Both the position numbers and the translations under genes were made by a program. Positions 28,667 to 36,669 of a stretch of 64,000 nucleotides of DNA are shown piece by piece; the first letter of the stretch is position 1; every line of letters begins with the position of its first letter. Below the pieces are notes generated by a model. That model was not told where the DNA came from, searched no databases, and saw nothing but the letters and a program-made list of their open reading frames with translations. This DNA comes from NORP240 sp046047495 (GTDB lineage Bacteria; Pseudomonadota; Gammaproteobacteria; Pseudomonadales; Pseudohongiellaceae): contig JBJOHV010000055.1 in the NCBI GenBank assembly GCA_046047495.1, positions 14,959 to 78,958 on the forward strand, read 5' to 3'.

Positions 28667-28800
28667 TGTGTACTCCGGAATCTTTTTGTATCAGGCAAGG
28701 GGCCATGGCCCTGGCACCTGCCTGCTTTCTTGGGTTTTGCCAATGAATCAGCGCATTGAATAGACGTCGGTGCGGCAAGCGACCGACGGTCATGAGCCAT

Positions 28801-28816
28801 GTACTATATATTGTGT
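28801..28816. promoter_or_regulatory. NrdR box upstream of nrdA
   Basis: GTACTATATATTGTGT matches the NrdR consensus ACACWATATATWGTGT at 14 of 16 positions. On the minus strand it overlaps a -10-like TATAGT, which suits repression of nrdA by NrdR. Known nrd promoters usually carry two boxes; I found no second good one. The surrounding 28667-29279 gap is AT-richer than its neighbours and otherwise holds only the elements listed separately. Confidence 0.7.
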
Positions 28817-29090
28817 TTTTGCGGTTGGACTTTAATTCTTTTTTTGCGCGCCCATCCTGGTCGCAAAATTCCCTAAAGTATCAACCGGATAAAGAGACCG
28901 GAAACCTACCAAGCGCTTTTCTTTTTATTCTGTATCCGTACTTCCCGGCAACCGGCGGGGTCGCCGTCATCACTCTCAGTCAGCAGATAAAGAAGCTCTT
29001 GATTTACACGAGGTCAATACAACATATAGACAAGCTGTAAACCGTTGGCACAAGATAATGCGGTTAAAAGGTCATTGCAAGAGGTTTTTT

Positions 29091-29121
29091 TGTGCACAGT
29101 TTGTGGGCAAATTGTGCATAA
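29091..29121. promoter_or_regulatory. Three phased TGTG motifs, DnaA-box-like
   Basis: TGTGCACAG (29091), TGTGGGCAA (29102) and TGTGCATAA (29113) start exactly 11 bases apart. The last fits the DnaA box TGTGNATAA fully; the others differ at two positions each. DnaA regulates nrdAB in E. coli. The cluster is about 430 bases from the nrdA start codon. Confidence 0.4.
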
Positions 29122-29224
29122 ACAGGGGGCGGTTTCAGGGACCTGTGAGTCTTTGGAAAGAGCGGCACGGGGGGCTGACGGATGGCCATTTGGCGGCCTG
29201 GAGCCGGGGCGTGTCAAGGACTGT

Positions 29225-29250
29225 CTGCCGGCCGCTGACAGGGCCGGCAG
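29225..29250. terminator. 9-bp GC-rich inverted repeat, possible terminator after argF
   Basis: CTGCCGGCC and GGCCGGCAG pair perfectly around an 8-base loop, 30 bases beyond the argF stop. No T-run follows on either strand, so it is not a classic intrinsic terminator. Confidence 0.35.
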
Positions 29251-29262
29251 GCCAAAGGGCAC

Positions 29263-29280
29263 ACCACAATATCTTGTGGT
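29263..29280. other. Hairpin at the argF 3' end
   Basis: ACCACAA and TTGTGGT pair around a 4-base loop, touching the argF stop codon. There is no T-run. It may protect the transcript end. Confidence 0.35.
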
Positions 29281-30179
29281 CAGTCAGAGAGCAGATATTC
29301 CAGCAAGGCCTTCTGGGAGTGCAACCGATTTTCCGCTTCGTCCCATACAACGGCAGCCGGGTCATCGATCAACTCGGCGCTGACCTCCTCACCCCGGTGG
29401 GCCGGCAGGCAATGCATGAACAAGGCCTCGGGATTGGCCTGGGCCATGAGATCGTGGTCCACACGGTAGTCGGCGAAACTGAGGCGGCGCTGGGCCTGTT
29501 CCTGTTCCTGTCCCATGGAGGCCCACACATCGGTGACCACCAGATCGGCACCCGCCACGGCCAGGGCCGGTGTGCCCAGCAGGAACACCCGGTCCCGGTT
29601 GCGCTCCACCAGTTCCTGATCCGGGGTAAAACCCTCCGGGCAGGCGATCTGAAGCTGGAAATCGAACACGCTGGCGGCATTGATATAGGACTGGCACATG
29701 TTGTTGCCGTCGCCGATCCAGGCGACAGTGCGGCCGGCAATGTCGCCCCGCCGTTCCATGAAGGTCTGCATGTCCGCCAGCAACTGGCAGGGATGGAAAG
29801 CGTCGGTGAGGGCATTGATGACCGGTACATGGGAGTGGGCGGCAAAGGCCTCCACGATGCGATGGTCGAAGGTGCGAATGGCCACGCAGTCCACCATGCG
29901 GGAAATCACCCGGGCACTGTCCTCCACCGTCTCACCGCGGCCCAGTTGGGAATCCTTGTTGGACAGGAACAGGGAGTGACCCCCCAGTTGGTTCATGGCC
30001 ACTTCGAAGGCCACCCGGGTGCGGGTCGAACTCTTGTCGAAAATCAGCGCCAGTGTCTGGTTTCTCAGCAACTGGTTGTTGGCTAGGGGGTTCCGCTTCA
30101 GGTCGATGGCGCGTCGCACGATGGCCTTGACGTCATCCCTCGGCAGATCCAGCAGGGTCAGGAAGTGTTTGGCAGTCAT
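29280..30179 (-). CDS. argF: Ornithine carbamoyltransferase
   Basis: ArgF makes citrulline from ornithine and carbamoyl phosphate in arginine synthesis. The 299-residue product has FDKSSTRTRVAFEV (carbamoyl-phosphate site), HPCQLLADMQTF, and FMHCLPAHRGEEVS with the catalytic HCLP Cys. ATG 30179 has GGAGG about 6 bases upstream (GGAGGCCCACATG). The upstream minus-strand region carries a possible Arg-rich leader ORF and an intrinsic terminator, which suggests attenuation. The gene is far from argG (34637), so the pathway is scattered. Confidence 0.96.
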   Translation of the reverse strand: MTAKHFLTLLDLPRDDVKAIVRRAIDLKRNPLANNQLLRNQTLALIFDKSSTRTRVAFEVAMNQLGGHSLFLSNKDSQLGRGETVEDSARVISRMVDCVAIRTFDHRIVEAFAAHSHVPVINALTDAFHPCQLLADMQTFMERRGDIAGRTVAWIGDGNNMCQSYINAASVFDFQLQIACPEGFTPDQELVERNRDRVFLLGTPALAVAGADLVVTDVWASMGQEQEQAQRRLSFADYRVDHDLMAQANPEALFMHCLPAHRGEEVSAELIDDPAAVVWDEAENRLHSQKALLEYLLSD

Positions 30180-30295
30180 GTGGGCCTCCAAAATTGCACC
30201 GGGCCATAAAATAAAAAAGGCAGCTGCCGCCGCCCTTTGAGGCGCAAGTGTAACCTGATCCCGTGGCGAGCGGCAATGTCGGATTTGAAAGCCAT
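30176..30295 (-). CDS. Possible Arg-rich leader peptide of argF
   Basis: ATG 30295 opens 39 codons ending in a TGA at 30178-30176 that overlaps the argF ATG (ATGA). The peptide has Arg at 10, 14, 18, 22, 23 and 37. Codons 22-23 (CGG CGG) lie in the 5' arm of the terminator hairpin below. An AGGG sits close upstream. Arg-rich ORFs also arise by chance in GC-rich DNA, and this frame stays open further upstream. Confidence 0.35.
   Translation of the reverse strand: MAFKSDIAARHGIRLHLRLKGRRQLPFLFYGPVQFWRPT
30213..30234 (-). terminator. Intrinsic terminator/attenuator before argF
   Basis: On the minus strand GGCGGC (30234-30229) pairs with GCTGCC (30224-30219), with one G-U pair, around a GGCA loop, and is followed by six T. 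There is no minus-strand gene just upstream to terminate, and argF starts 34 bases later, so an attenuator is the natural reading. Confidence 0.65.
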
Positions 30296-30338
30296 GGCGC
30301 CCTGGGCTACGCTTCGCCCTCCCGTGCCGGGAACCACC

Positions 30339-31895
30339 ATGAACCCTATCGAACTCAGTCTGTTTGCCGCCCGCCTGACCGCCATCTGTGACGAGATGGG
30401 CACCGTGCTGCGGCGCACCGCCTTCTCCCCCAACATCAAGGACCGACTGGATTTTTCCTGTGCGGTTTTTGATGACCAGGGAGAGTTGTGCGCCCAGGCT
30501 GCCCACATTCCCGTGCACCTGGGCAGCATGGCCTATGCCATGGCAGCCCTGGTGCGGGAAATCCCCTGGCAGGCCGGTGATCTGCTGGCGGTCAACGATC
30601 CGTTTCTGGGTGGCACCCACCTGCCTGACGTCACCCTGGTGGAACCGGTGTTCGCGGCCGAGGGTGAGCTGGCAGGCTTTGTCGCCAACCGGGCCCACCA
30701 CGCCGACATCGGCTGCGATTCCCCCGGGTCCATGCCAATCTCCACCCGCCTGGAGCAGGAAGGCCGCATCATCCCGCCGACCCTGCTGCTGCGGGGTGGA
30801 CAGTTGCAGGCGGACAGCCTGGCCCTGCTGACGGGGCATGATGCGGGTCGCCTGACCGGGGATTTCGCCGCCCAGGCCAGCGCCAACCGGGTCGGCCGGC
30901 AGCGCTTGCAGGTTCTGGTGGCGCGCCATGGTCTGGCAGGTTTCCGGGCGGGGCTGGCGGCCCTGAATGACTATGGTGAGCGTCTGGCGCGGCGGGCGGT
31001 CGAACGACTGCGCCCGGGCCAGTATCGCTTCACCGATTACCTGGATGACGACGGCATCGGTACCGCGCCGGTGCCCCTGCATCTGGTCTTGTCCATCGCC
31101 GATGGCGAGGTGGTGCTGGACTTCAGCGAGTGTCCAGACCAGGTGCCAGGTAACCTAAATTGTCCGCTGCCGGTGACCGCCGCGGCTGCCTATTACGCGA
31201 TGCGCTGTCTGATGGACCCCCAAACACCGGCCTGCGCCGGCACCTTCCGACCGGTACACCTGCGTACCCGGCCCGGCTCTATCGTGGACGCCAGACGTCC
31301 GGCAGCGGTGGCGGCCGGCAATGTGGAAACCTCGACCCGGCTGGTGGATGTGATTCTTGGCGGCTTGGCCGAGGCTCTGCCGGAACGCATTCCCGCCGCC
31401 AGTCAGGGCAGCATGAACAACATCGCCATGGGGCGCATCGACCCCCGCAGTGGCCGCCGCTGGGATTACTACGAGACCCTGGGGGGCGGCATGGGCGGCG
31501 GGCCCAGCCGTGCCGGTCTCAGCGGTGTGCACAGCCACATGACCAACACCCTCAATACACCGGTGGAAAGTGTGGAAATGCATTATCCGCTGCGGGTACT
31601 GCGCTATCAGTTGCGCAGCGGCAGCGGTGGACCAGGCCGTCATCCGGGAGGTGACGGCCTGGTGCGGGAATACGAATTTCTGGAGCCGGCCCGGGTCAGT
31701 CTCATTACGGAACGGCGGCGTCTTGCGCCCTGGGGACTGGCCGGCGGCGGACCGGGTGCCCGGGGTGAGAATCTGCTGAATGGTGCTCCGCTGCCGGGCA
31801 AATGCCAGTTGGAGGTGCAGGCCGGTGATAGGCTGGAGATCCGCACACCGGGTGGCGGTGGTCACGGAGCTGACACTGCCGTGGCCGATGTGTAA
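30339..31895 (+). CDS. Hydantoinase B/5-oxoprolinase (HyuB)-family protein
   Basis: The 518-residue product (ATG 30339, MNPIELSLFAARLTAICDEM) has the HyuB opening FAARLTAICDEMGTVLRRTAFSPNIKDRLDFSCAVFD in near-consensus form. It continues with LAVNDPFLGGTHLPDVTLV, ANRAHHADIG, GNVETSTRLVDVILGGLAEA and GGGMGGGPSRAG. HyuA/HyuB pairs open cyclic imides or 5-oxoproline with ATP. No hyuA-type gene is adjacent or elsewhere in the window, so this B subunit is an orphan, or its partner is distant. It is divergent from argF. Confidence 0.88.
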   Translation: MNPIELSLFAARLTAICDEMGTVLRRTAFSPNIKDRLDFSCAVFDDQGELCAQAAHIPVHLGSMAYAMAALVREIPWQAGDLLAVNDPFLGGTHLPDVTLVEPVFAAEGELAGFVANRAHHADIGCDSPGSMPISTRLEQEGRIIPPTLLLRGGQLQADSLALLTGHDAGRLTGDFAAQASANRVGRQRLQVLVARHGLAGFRAGLAALNDYGERLARRAVERLRPGQYRFTDYLDDDGIGTAPVPLHLVLSIADGEVVLDFSECPDQVPGNLNCPLPVTAAAAYYAMRCLMDPQTPACAGTFRPVHLRTRPGSIVDARRPAAVAAGNVETSTRLVDVILGGLAEALPERIPAASQGSMNNIAMGRIDPRSGRRWDYYETLGGGMGGGPSRAGLSGVHSHMTNTLNTPVESVEMHYPLRVLRYQLRSGSGGPGRHPGGDGLVREYEFLEPARVSLITERRRLAPWGLAGGGPGARGENLLNGAPLPGKCQLEVQAGDRLEIRTPGGGGHGADTAVADV

Positions 31896-31967
31896 AATGG
31901 CGGCCTGCCTACGCCCTGAGCCGGCTGCCAACCTGCACCCTGTTTCCCCAATCCCATAGGTGATCGA

Positions 31968-32294
31968 ATGAGCATTGAAGATACCATCCGTGACCAGATC
32001 AGCACTCACAGCATTCTGCTGTACATGAAGGGCAGTCCCGAGCAGCCCCAGTGCGGTTTCTCCGCCCAGGCCTCCCAGATCCTGATGGCCTGCGGCAAGA
32101 AATTCGCCTACGTCGACATCCTCAGCAATCCGGAAATACGTGCCACGTTGCCCAAGATAGCCAACTGGCCCACATTCCCCCAGCTGTACATCGACGGTGA
32201 GCTGGTGGGCGGCTGTGACATCATGACCGACCTCTACGAGAAGGGTGAGCTGAAGCAGCTGATCGACAAGTCTGGTGAGCAGGCGTCGGCCTGA
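31968..32294 (+). CDS. grxD: Monothiol glutaredoxin Grx4
   Basis: The 108-residue protein has the CGFS active site at 29-32, the signature of monothiol glutaredoxins. The glutathione-binding parts are WPTFPQLYIDGELVGGCDI. Grx4 binds a 2Fe-2S cluster as a glutathione-bridged dimer and, with BolA proteins, passes clusters on and senses iron. It is cytoplasmic. It stands alone between hyuB and the repeat-rich gap. Confidence 0.96.
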   Translation: MSIEDTIRDQISTHSILLYMKGSPEQPQCGFSAQASQILMACGKKFAYVDILSNPEIRATLPKIANWPTFPQLYIDGELVGGCDIMTDLYEKGELKQLIDKSGEQASA

Positions 32295-32350
32295 TCCCCA
32301 GCTGATCAAGGTGTGATTTTCTTCGCCGTGAGTAACTGTGCCTGTAGCCC

Positions 32351-32466
32351 GTCCGCGGGATGACGGCAGCAGGGTTGTTGACACGCCGTGAATACGTCCC
32401 TGTAGGCTCGGGCGCGACATCCCTGTCGCGCACGGTCTCCAACCCTGCCACCGTCATCCCGCGGAC
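32351..32466. repeat. 27-bp inverted repeat pair
   Basis: Arms at 32351-32377 and 32440-32466 are reverse complements with 2 mismatches, with outer end GTCCGCGGGATGACGG. They enclose the left copy of a second inverted repeat. This 475-base gap (32295-32769) holds no gene that I can support. Confidence 0.9.
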
Positions 32467-32605
32467 TGCATGGTGCAGTTATCCACTTCATTGATAGATT
32501 CTGAATTCTGCATTGACTTAATGGGCCGGCTTGGGCGCCGGGGAGCGCGACCGTGCGCGACAGGGATGTCGCGCTCGAGCCCCCATGGATGGGTTTACGG
32601 CGTGT
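32381..32605. repeat. 57-bp inverted repeat pair
   Basis: 32381-32437 and 32549-32605 are diverged inverted copies: both ends are conserved (ACACGCCGT and GCGCGACATCCCTGTCGCGC), while the middle differs. The inner part is itself palindromic (GCGCGACA-TCCC-TGTCGCGC). Confidence 0.85.
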
Positions 32606-32608
32606 CGC

Positions 32609-32728
32609 GCGGACCGGTGCCGAAGCTGGCCTGGCATGTCACTGCCGCATTCAACAAGCTGCCAAGCTGACCGCGGACGGCATCAATGCTCTGTTCTTAG
32701 AATCCCGCGGACCGGTGCCGAAGCCGGC
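32609..32728. repeat. 22-bp direct repeat pair
   Basis: GCGGACCGGTGCCGAAGCTG-type sequence occurs at 32609-32630 and 32707-32728 with one mismatch. It probably belongs to the same intergenic repeat family. Confidence 0.85.
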
Positions 32729-32769
32729 TATTCCCGCTTCGAAATTGATCCATCGCAGCCGCGAGGGGA

Positions 32770-33417
32770 TCACAATGGCCAGCCGCCCAGGTCCTGCCAC
32801 TTGTTGACGATATGGCAAAACAGCTCGGCGGTCTTCTCCGCGTCATAGCGGGCCGAGTGGGCCGAGCGGTTGTCGAACTCGATGTTGGCCGCCTCGCAGG
32901 CCCTGGACAGCACGGTCTGGCCAAAAGCCAGTCCCGACAGGGTGGCGGTGTCGAAGCTTGAGAACGGATGGAAGGGATTGCGCTTCAGACCATGACGGTC
33001 CGCCGCGGCGTTGATGAAGCCGTGGTCGAAATGGGCGTTGTGAGCCACCAGGATGGCGCGCTTGCAATAGTGGATCTTCATGTGATCCCGAATCAGCTTG
33101 AACATGGCGTTGAACACGTCTTTTTCCGGTCGCGCCACCCGCAGCGGGTGGAAGGGATCGATGCCGGTGAACTTCAAAGCGGCATCCTCCAGATTGGCAC
33201 CTTCGAAGGGGATCACCCTGTGGAAGAAGGTTTGTTCGATGCCGAGACGGCCCTTGGCATCCATGCCCAATAACACGGCGGATATTTCCAGGATGGCATC
33301 GGTGCGGGCATTGAAGCCGCCGGTTTCGATATCCACCACCACCGGCAGATAAGTGCGGAAGCGGTGGCAGAGGCCACTGCCGCCCGCTGTGGCGTCGTCT
33401 TCTTCGTCAAAACTCAT
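32770..33417 (-). CDS. rnt: Ribonuclease T
   Basis: RNase T is a DEDDh 3'-5' exoribonuclease that trims tRNA and other stable RNA ends. The 215-residue product has D29 and E31 in PVVVDIETGGFNARTD, HNAHFDHGFI and HSARYDAEKTAELFCHIV, plus the family's RFRTYLPV start and KFTGIDPFHPLR. It follows pyrC by 16 bases, the arrangement also found in Pseudomonas, so the two are probably co-transcribed. Confidence 0.96.
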   Translation of the reverse strand: MSFDEEDDATAGGSGLCHRFRTYLPVVVDIETGGFNARTDAILEISAVLLGMDAKGRLGIEQTFFHRVIPFEGANLEDAALKFTGIDPFHPLRVARPEKDVFNAMFKLIRDHMKIHYCKRAILVAHNAHFDHGFINAAADRHGLKRNPFHPFSSFDTATLSGLAFGQTVLSRACEAANIEFDNRSAHSARYDAEKTAELFCHIVNKWQDLGGWPL

Positions 33418-33433
33418 GGTAATGGACTGTTGT

Positions 33434-34477
33434 TCACGCGGACGTCACCCGCCAGCCCAGGGTTTCTCCGGCACGCAGGGGGATCAACTGGGCGGACCCG
33501 AATGAATAAGAATCAGGCACGGTCCATTCCACTCGTTCCAGGGTGATGGTGTCGGTGTTGCGGGGCAGGCCGTAGAAATCCGGACCGTTGAAGGCGGCAA
33601 ACGCCTCCAGATGATGCAGTGCATCCACCGATTCGAATGCCTCCGCGTACAGTTCCAGAGCGCCATGGGCCGTGAAAATCCCGGCACATCCACAGGCCGC
33701 CTCCTTGGCGGTGCGGGCATGGGGCGCGGAATCGGTGCCGAGGAAGAAGCGGGGGCTGCCGCTGGCCACGGCATTGAGCAATGCCACCTGATGGACGTTG
33801 CGCTTGAGAATCGGCAGGCAATAAAAGTGTGGCCTGACCCCGCCGGCCAGTAGATTGTTGCGGTTCAGCAGCAGGTGGTGGGCGGTGATGGTGGCCGCCA
33901 GGCGGTTGTTCTGTTCACTCACGTATTGCACCGCGTCCGCGGTGGTGATGTGTTCCAGCACGATGCGCAGCTGGGGGATGCGCCGCCGCAGGGGTTCCAG
34001 CACCCGTTCGATGAACACCGCCTCCCGATCGAAAATATCCACCCTGGAGTCGGTGACCTCGCCGTGCACGAGCAGGGGCAGGCCGATGTCCGCCATGCAT
34101 TCCAGGGCCTCATAGACCTTTTCGATGTCGGTTACCCCGTTCTCGGAGTTGGTGGTGGCGCCGGCAGGGTAGTACTTGACGGCATGGACGTCGCCTTGTG
34201 AATGAGCAGAGCGGATTTCCGCGGCGCTCAGGGTGTCCGTCAGATACAGGGTCATCAAGGGTTCGAAGGGGCTGCCGGCGGGAATATGCCGAAGGATGCG
34301 TTCCCGGTAGGCGCGGGCGGCGGCCGCACTGGTCACCGGTGAGGCAAGGTTCGGCATCACGATGGCGCGGCGGAAGTAGCGGGCGGAATGGGGAACAGTA
34401 TGGGCCAGCTGTTCGCCGTCCCGCAGGTGCAAATGCCAATCGTCGGGACGGGTAAGGGTGATTCGGTCTACGGTCAT
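33434..34477 (-). CDS. pyrC: Dihydroorotase
   Basis: PyrC closes carbamoyl-aspartate to dihydroorotate in pyrimidine synthesis. From ATG 34477 the protein has 347 residues (E. coli 348). H15 and H17 (WHLHLRD) are zinc ligands, K101 (VKYYPAGATTNS) is the carboxylated lysine, and LVHGEVTDSRVDIFDREA, LEHITTADA and GTDSAPHA supply the rest of the site. An upstream in-frame start at 34525 is rejected because ATG 34477 matches the family N-terminus. It is divergent from argG. Confidence 0.97.
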   Translation of the reverse strand: MTVDRITLTRPDDWHLHLRDGEQLAHTVPHSARYFRRAIVMPNLASPVTSAAAARAYRERILRHIPAGSPFEPLMTLYLTDTLSAAEIRSAHSQGDVHAVKYYPAGATTNSENGVTDIEKVYEALECMADIGLPLLVHGEVTDSRVDIFDREAVFIERVLEPLRRRIPQLRIVLEHITTADAVQYVSEQNNRLAATITAHHLLLNRNNLLAGGVRPHFYCLPILKRNVHQVALLNAVASGSPRFFLGTDSAPHARTAKEAACGCAGIFTAHGALELYAEAFESVDALHHLEAFAAFNGPDFYGLPRNTDTITLERVEWTVPDSYSFGSAQLIPLRAGETLGWRVTSA

Positions 34478-34592
34478 CGGAAATGCTGGATCTTCAAGGG
34501 GCGGCTGCCCATGGGTGGCAGGCATTGTAACTGAATGCGCCGGGCAATTCGAAATTCATTGTCATTCGGCATACAATACGGCTCTTTTTTCC

Positions 34593-34614
34593 AGCGTCGC
34601 AGGGGTGCGGCGCT
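34593..34614 (+). other. Hairpin in the argG leader
   Basis: AGCGTCGC pairs with GCGGCGCT (one G-U) around the loop AGGGGT, ending 22 bases before the argG start. No T-run follows. It could affect message stability or translation. Confidence 0.35.
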
Positions 34615-34636
34615 GCCAACCTCAGGGGTGAATTCC

Positions 34637-35851
34637 ATGTCTGATATCAAGAAAGTGGTGCTGGCCTATTCCGGTGGCCTGGACACATCCGTTATCGCCA
34701 AGTGGCTGCAGGAGACTTACCGCTGTGAGGTGGTGACGTTCACTGCGGACCTGGGGCAGGGCGGGGAGGTGGAGCCGGCCCGGGCCAAGGCCCAGGCCCT
34801 GGGCATCAAGGAGATTTACATCGAGGACCTGCGGGAGGAATTCGCCCGGGATTTCGTCAACCCCATGTTCCGCGCCAACACGGTGTACGAGGGGGAATAC
34901 CTGCTGGGTACTTCCATCGCCCGGCCCCTGATCGCCAAGCGACTGGTGGAGATTGCCCAGGAAACCGGTGCCGACGCCATCGCCCACGGTGCCACGGGAA
35001 AAGGCAACGACCAGGTGCGCTTCGAGCTGGGAGCCTACGCCCTCAAACCGGGTATCCGGGTCATCGCCCCCTGGCGGGAATGGGACCTCACCTCCCGGGA
35101 TACCCTGCTGGCCTATTGCGAAAAGCACGGCATCGCGGTGGAAAAGAAGCGCGGCACCAAGTCACCCTATTCCATGGATGCCAATCTGCTGCACATTTCC
35201 TATGAGGGAGACATTCTGGAAAATCCGGGTGCCGAGCCCGAGGAGGACATGTGGCTGTGGACGGTGTCGCCGGAGGCGGCGCCGGATAAACCGACCTATA
35301 TCGAACTGGAATACCGGCAGGGTGACATCGTGGCGGTGGACGGCAAGCCGATGTCGCCGGCGACGGTGCTCGCCCATCTCAATCAGGTGGCGGGTGCCAA
35401 TGGCATCGGTCGCATCGACCTGGTGGAGAACCGCTACGTGGGCATGAAATCCCGGGGCTGCTATGAAACCCCGGGCGGCACCGTGATGCTGAAGGCCCAC
35501 CGCGCCATCGAATCCCTGACCCTGGACCGGGAACTTGCCCATCTGAAGGACGATTTGATGCCCCGCTATGCGTCCCTGATCTACAACGGCTACTGGTGGT
35601 CACCCGAGCGGCATGCGCTGCAGACCCTCATCGATTACACCCAGCAGTACGTCAACGGCAAGGTGCGGGTGAAGCTGTACAAGGGCAATGTGATCGTGGT
35701 GGGCCGGGAGTCGTCCGATTCCCTGTTCGACATGAAGATCGCCACCTTTGAGGACGATGCCGGAGCCTATAACCAGCAGGATGCCGGTGGCTTCATCAAA
35801 CTCAACGCCCTGCGCATGCGCATCGCCGCCAACAAGGGTCGCAAGTATTGA
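34637..35851 (+). CDS. argG: Argininosuccinate synthase
   Basis: ArgG condenses citrulline and aspartate with ATP, the step after ArgF. The 404-residue product has the P-loop-like AYSGGLDTS at 10-18, AHGATGKGNDQVRFELG, and EKKRGTKSPYSMDANLLHIS. ATG 34637 has AGGGGTG upstream and matches the family start (MSDIKKVVLAYSGG). The frame is open upstream to 34535, but that extension has no family support. I see no convincing ArgR box in the divergent gap with pyrC. Confidence 0.97.
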   Translation: MSDIKKVVLAYSGGLDTSVIAKWLQETYRCEVVTFTADLGQGGEVEPARAKAQALGIKEIYIEDLREEFARDFVNPMFRANTVYEGEYLLGTSIARPLIAKRLVEIAQETGADAIAHGATGKGNDQVRFELGAYALKPGIRVIAPWREWDLTSRDTLLAYCEKHGIAVEKKRGTKSPYSMDANLLHISYEGDILENPGAEPEEDMWLWTVSPEAAPDKPTYIELEYRQGDIVAVDGKPMSPATVLAHLNQVAGANGIGRIDLVENRYVGMKSRGCYETPGGTVMLKAHRAIESLTLDRELAHLKDDLMPRYASLIYNGYWWSPERHALQTLIDYTQQYVNGKVRVKLYKGNVIVVGRESSDSLFDMKIATFEDDAGAYNQQDAGGFIKLNALRMRIAANKGRKY

Positions 35852-35858
35852 TGACAGG

Positions 35859-36572
35859 TCAGTAATCGGCGTTGTGGAAGACGTTCTGCACGTCGTCCAG
35901 ATCGTTCAGCAGGTCCACCAGTTTCTGGAACAGTTCCGCATCCTCGCCGGTGAGGGGGGTGCTGGTCTGGGGGATGAACTGGATGGCGTCCACGTCGAAA
36001 TCCACATTGGGCATGGATTCCGTGATGGCGTGCTTGGCCTTGTTGTATTCAGTGCTGGGGGTGAACACGGTGACGAAACCTTCATCACTCTCGATATCGG
36101 TGACGTCGACGTCCGCATCCATGAGGATTTCCAACACTTTGTCAGGATCCGCCTTGAAGCGCAGGATGGCGTCGTGGTCGAACAGGTGGCTGACACTGCC
36201 GGGGGTGCCCAGCTTGGCATTGGTCTTGTTGAAACAGACCCGTACATCGCCGAAGGTGCGATTGGGATTGTCGGTCAGGCAATCCACGATGAGCATTGCG
36301 CCACCGGGTCCGAAGCCTTCGTAACGGGCCACGGAAAAATTCTCGCCACCGGCCCCGCTGGCTTTTTCCAGGGCGCGCTCAATCACATGGGACGGCACCT
36401 GGTCTTTCTTGGCGCGGTCCAGCAGATTGCGCAGTGCCAGATTGCCGTGGGGATCCACGCCGCCACTCTTGGCACACACATACAATTCCCTTGCGTACTT
36501 GCTGTAGACCTTGGTTTTGGCTTCCGCGGTCTTGGCCATGGATTCTTTGCGATTCTGGTATGCCCTGCCCAC
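35859..36572 (-). CDS. YebC/PmpR-family protein (YeeN-like)
   Basis: The family covers transcription regulators and translation factors that help ribosomes through proline stretches. I choose GTG 36572 (237 residues) because VGRAYQNRKESMAKTAEAKT is the conserved YeeN-type start and GGAAG lies 9-13 bases upstream; the upstream extension looks random. Core motifs are VDPHGNLALRNLLDRAKKDQ and EGFGPGGAMLIVDCLTDN. Length equals that of E. coli YeeN. It converges with argG (8 bases between ends). Confidence 0.92.
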   Translation of the reverse strand: MGRAYQNRKESMAKTAEAKTKVYSKYARELYVCAKSGGVDPHGNLALRNLLDRAKKDQVPSHVIERALEKASGAGGENFSVARYEGFGPGGAMLIVDCLTDNPNRTFGDVRVCFNKTNAKLGTPGSVSHLFDHDAILRFKADPDKVLEILMDADVDVTDIESDEGFVTVFTPSTEYNKAKHAITESMPNVDFDVDAIQFIPQTSTPLTGEDAELFQKLVDLLNDLDDVQNVFHNADY

Positions 36573-36641
36573 TGCTGATCTTCCACTCGCTAAAAAAGGC
36601 GCATAGCGTATCCCGGATGCCGCAATACCGGCAAGAGGCAC

Positions 36642-36669
36642 GGGAAGGGGGACACGGGAAGGGGGACAC
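36642..36669. repeat. 14-bp perfect tandem duplication next to palindrome copy 3
   Basis: GGGAAGGGGGACAC occurs at 36642-36655 and again at 36656-36669. The second copy runs into the end of the palindrome. Confidence 0.9.

Noticed and set aside
28667..28800. A second NrdR box at the usual spacing
   Set aside because: No stretch on either side of 28801-28816 matches more than about half of the consensus.
28667..29279. Chromosome replication origin suspected from the DnaA-like motifs
   Set aside because: Only three motifs are present, one of them exact, and there is no dnaA, dnaN, gidA or AT-rich unwinding cluster beside them.
34541..34560. ArgR (ARG) box upstream of argG
   Set aside because: Only one half-site (ATTCA) fits; the other half matches at just 2 of 5 positions.
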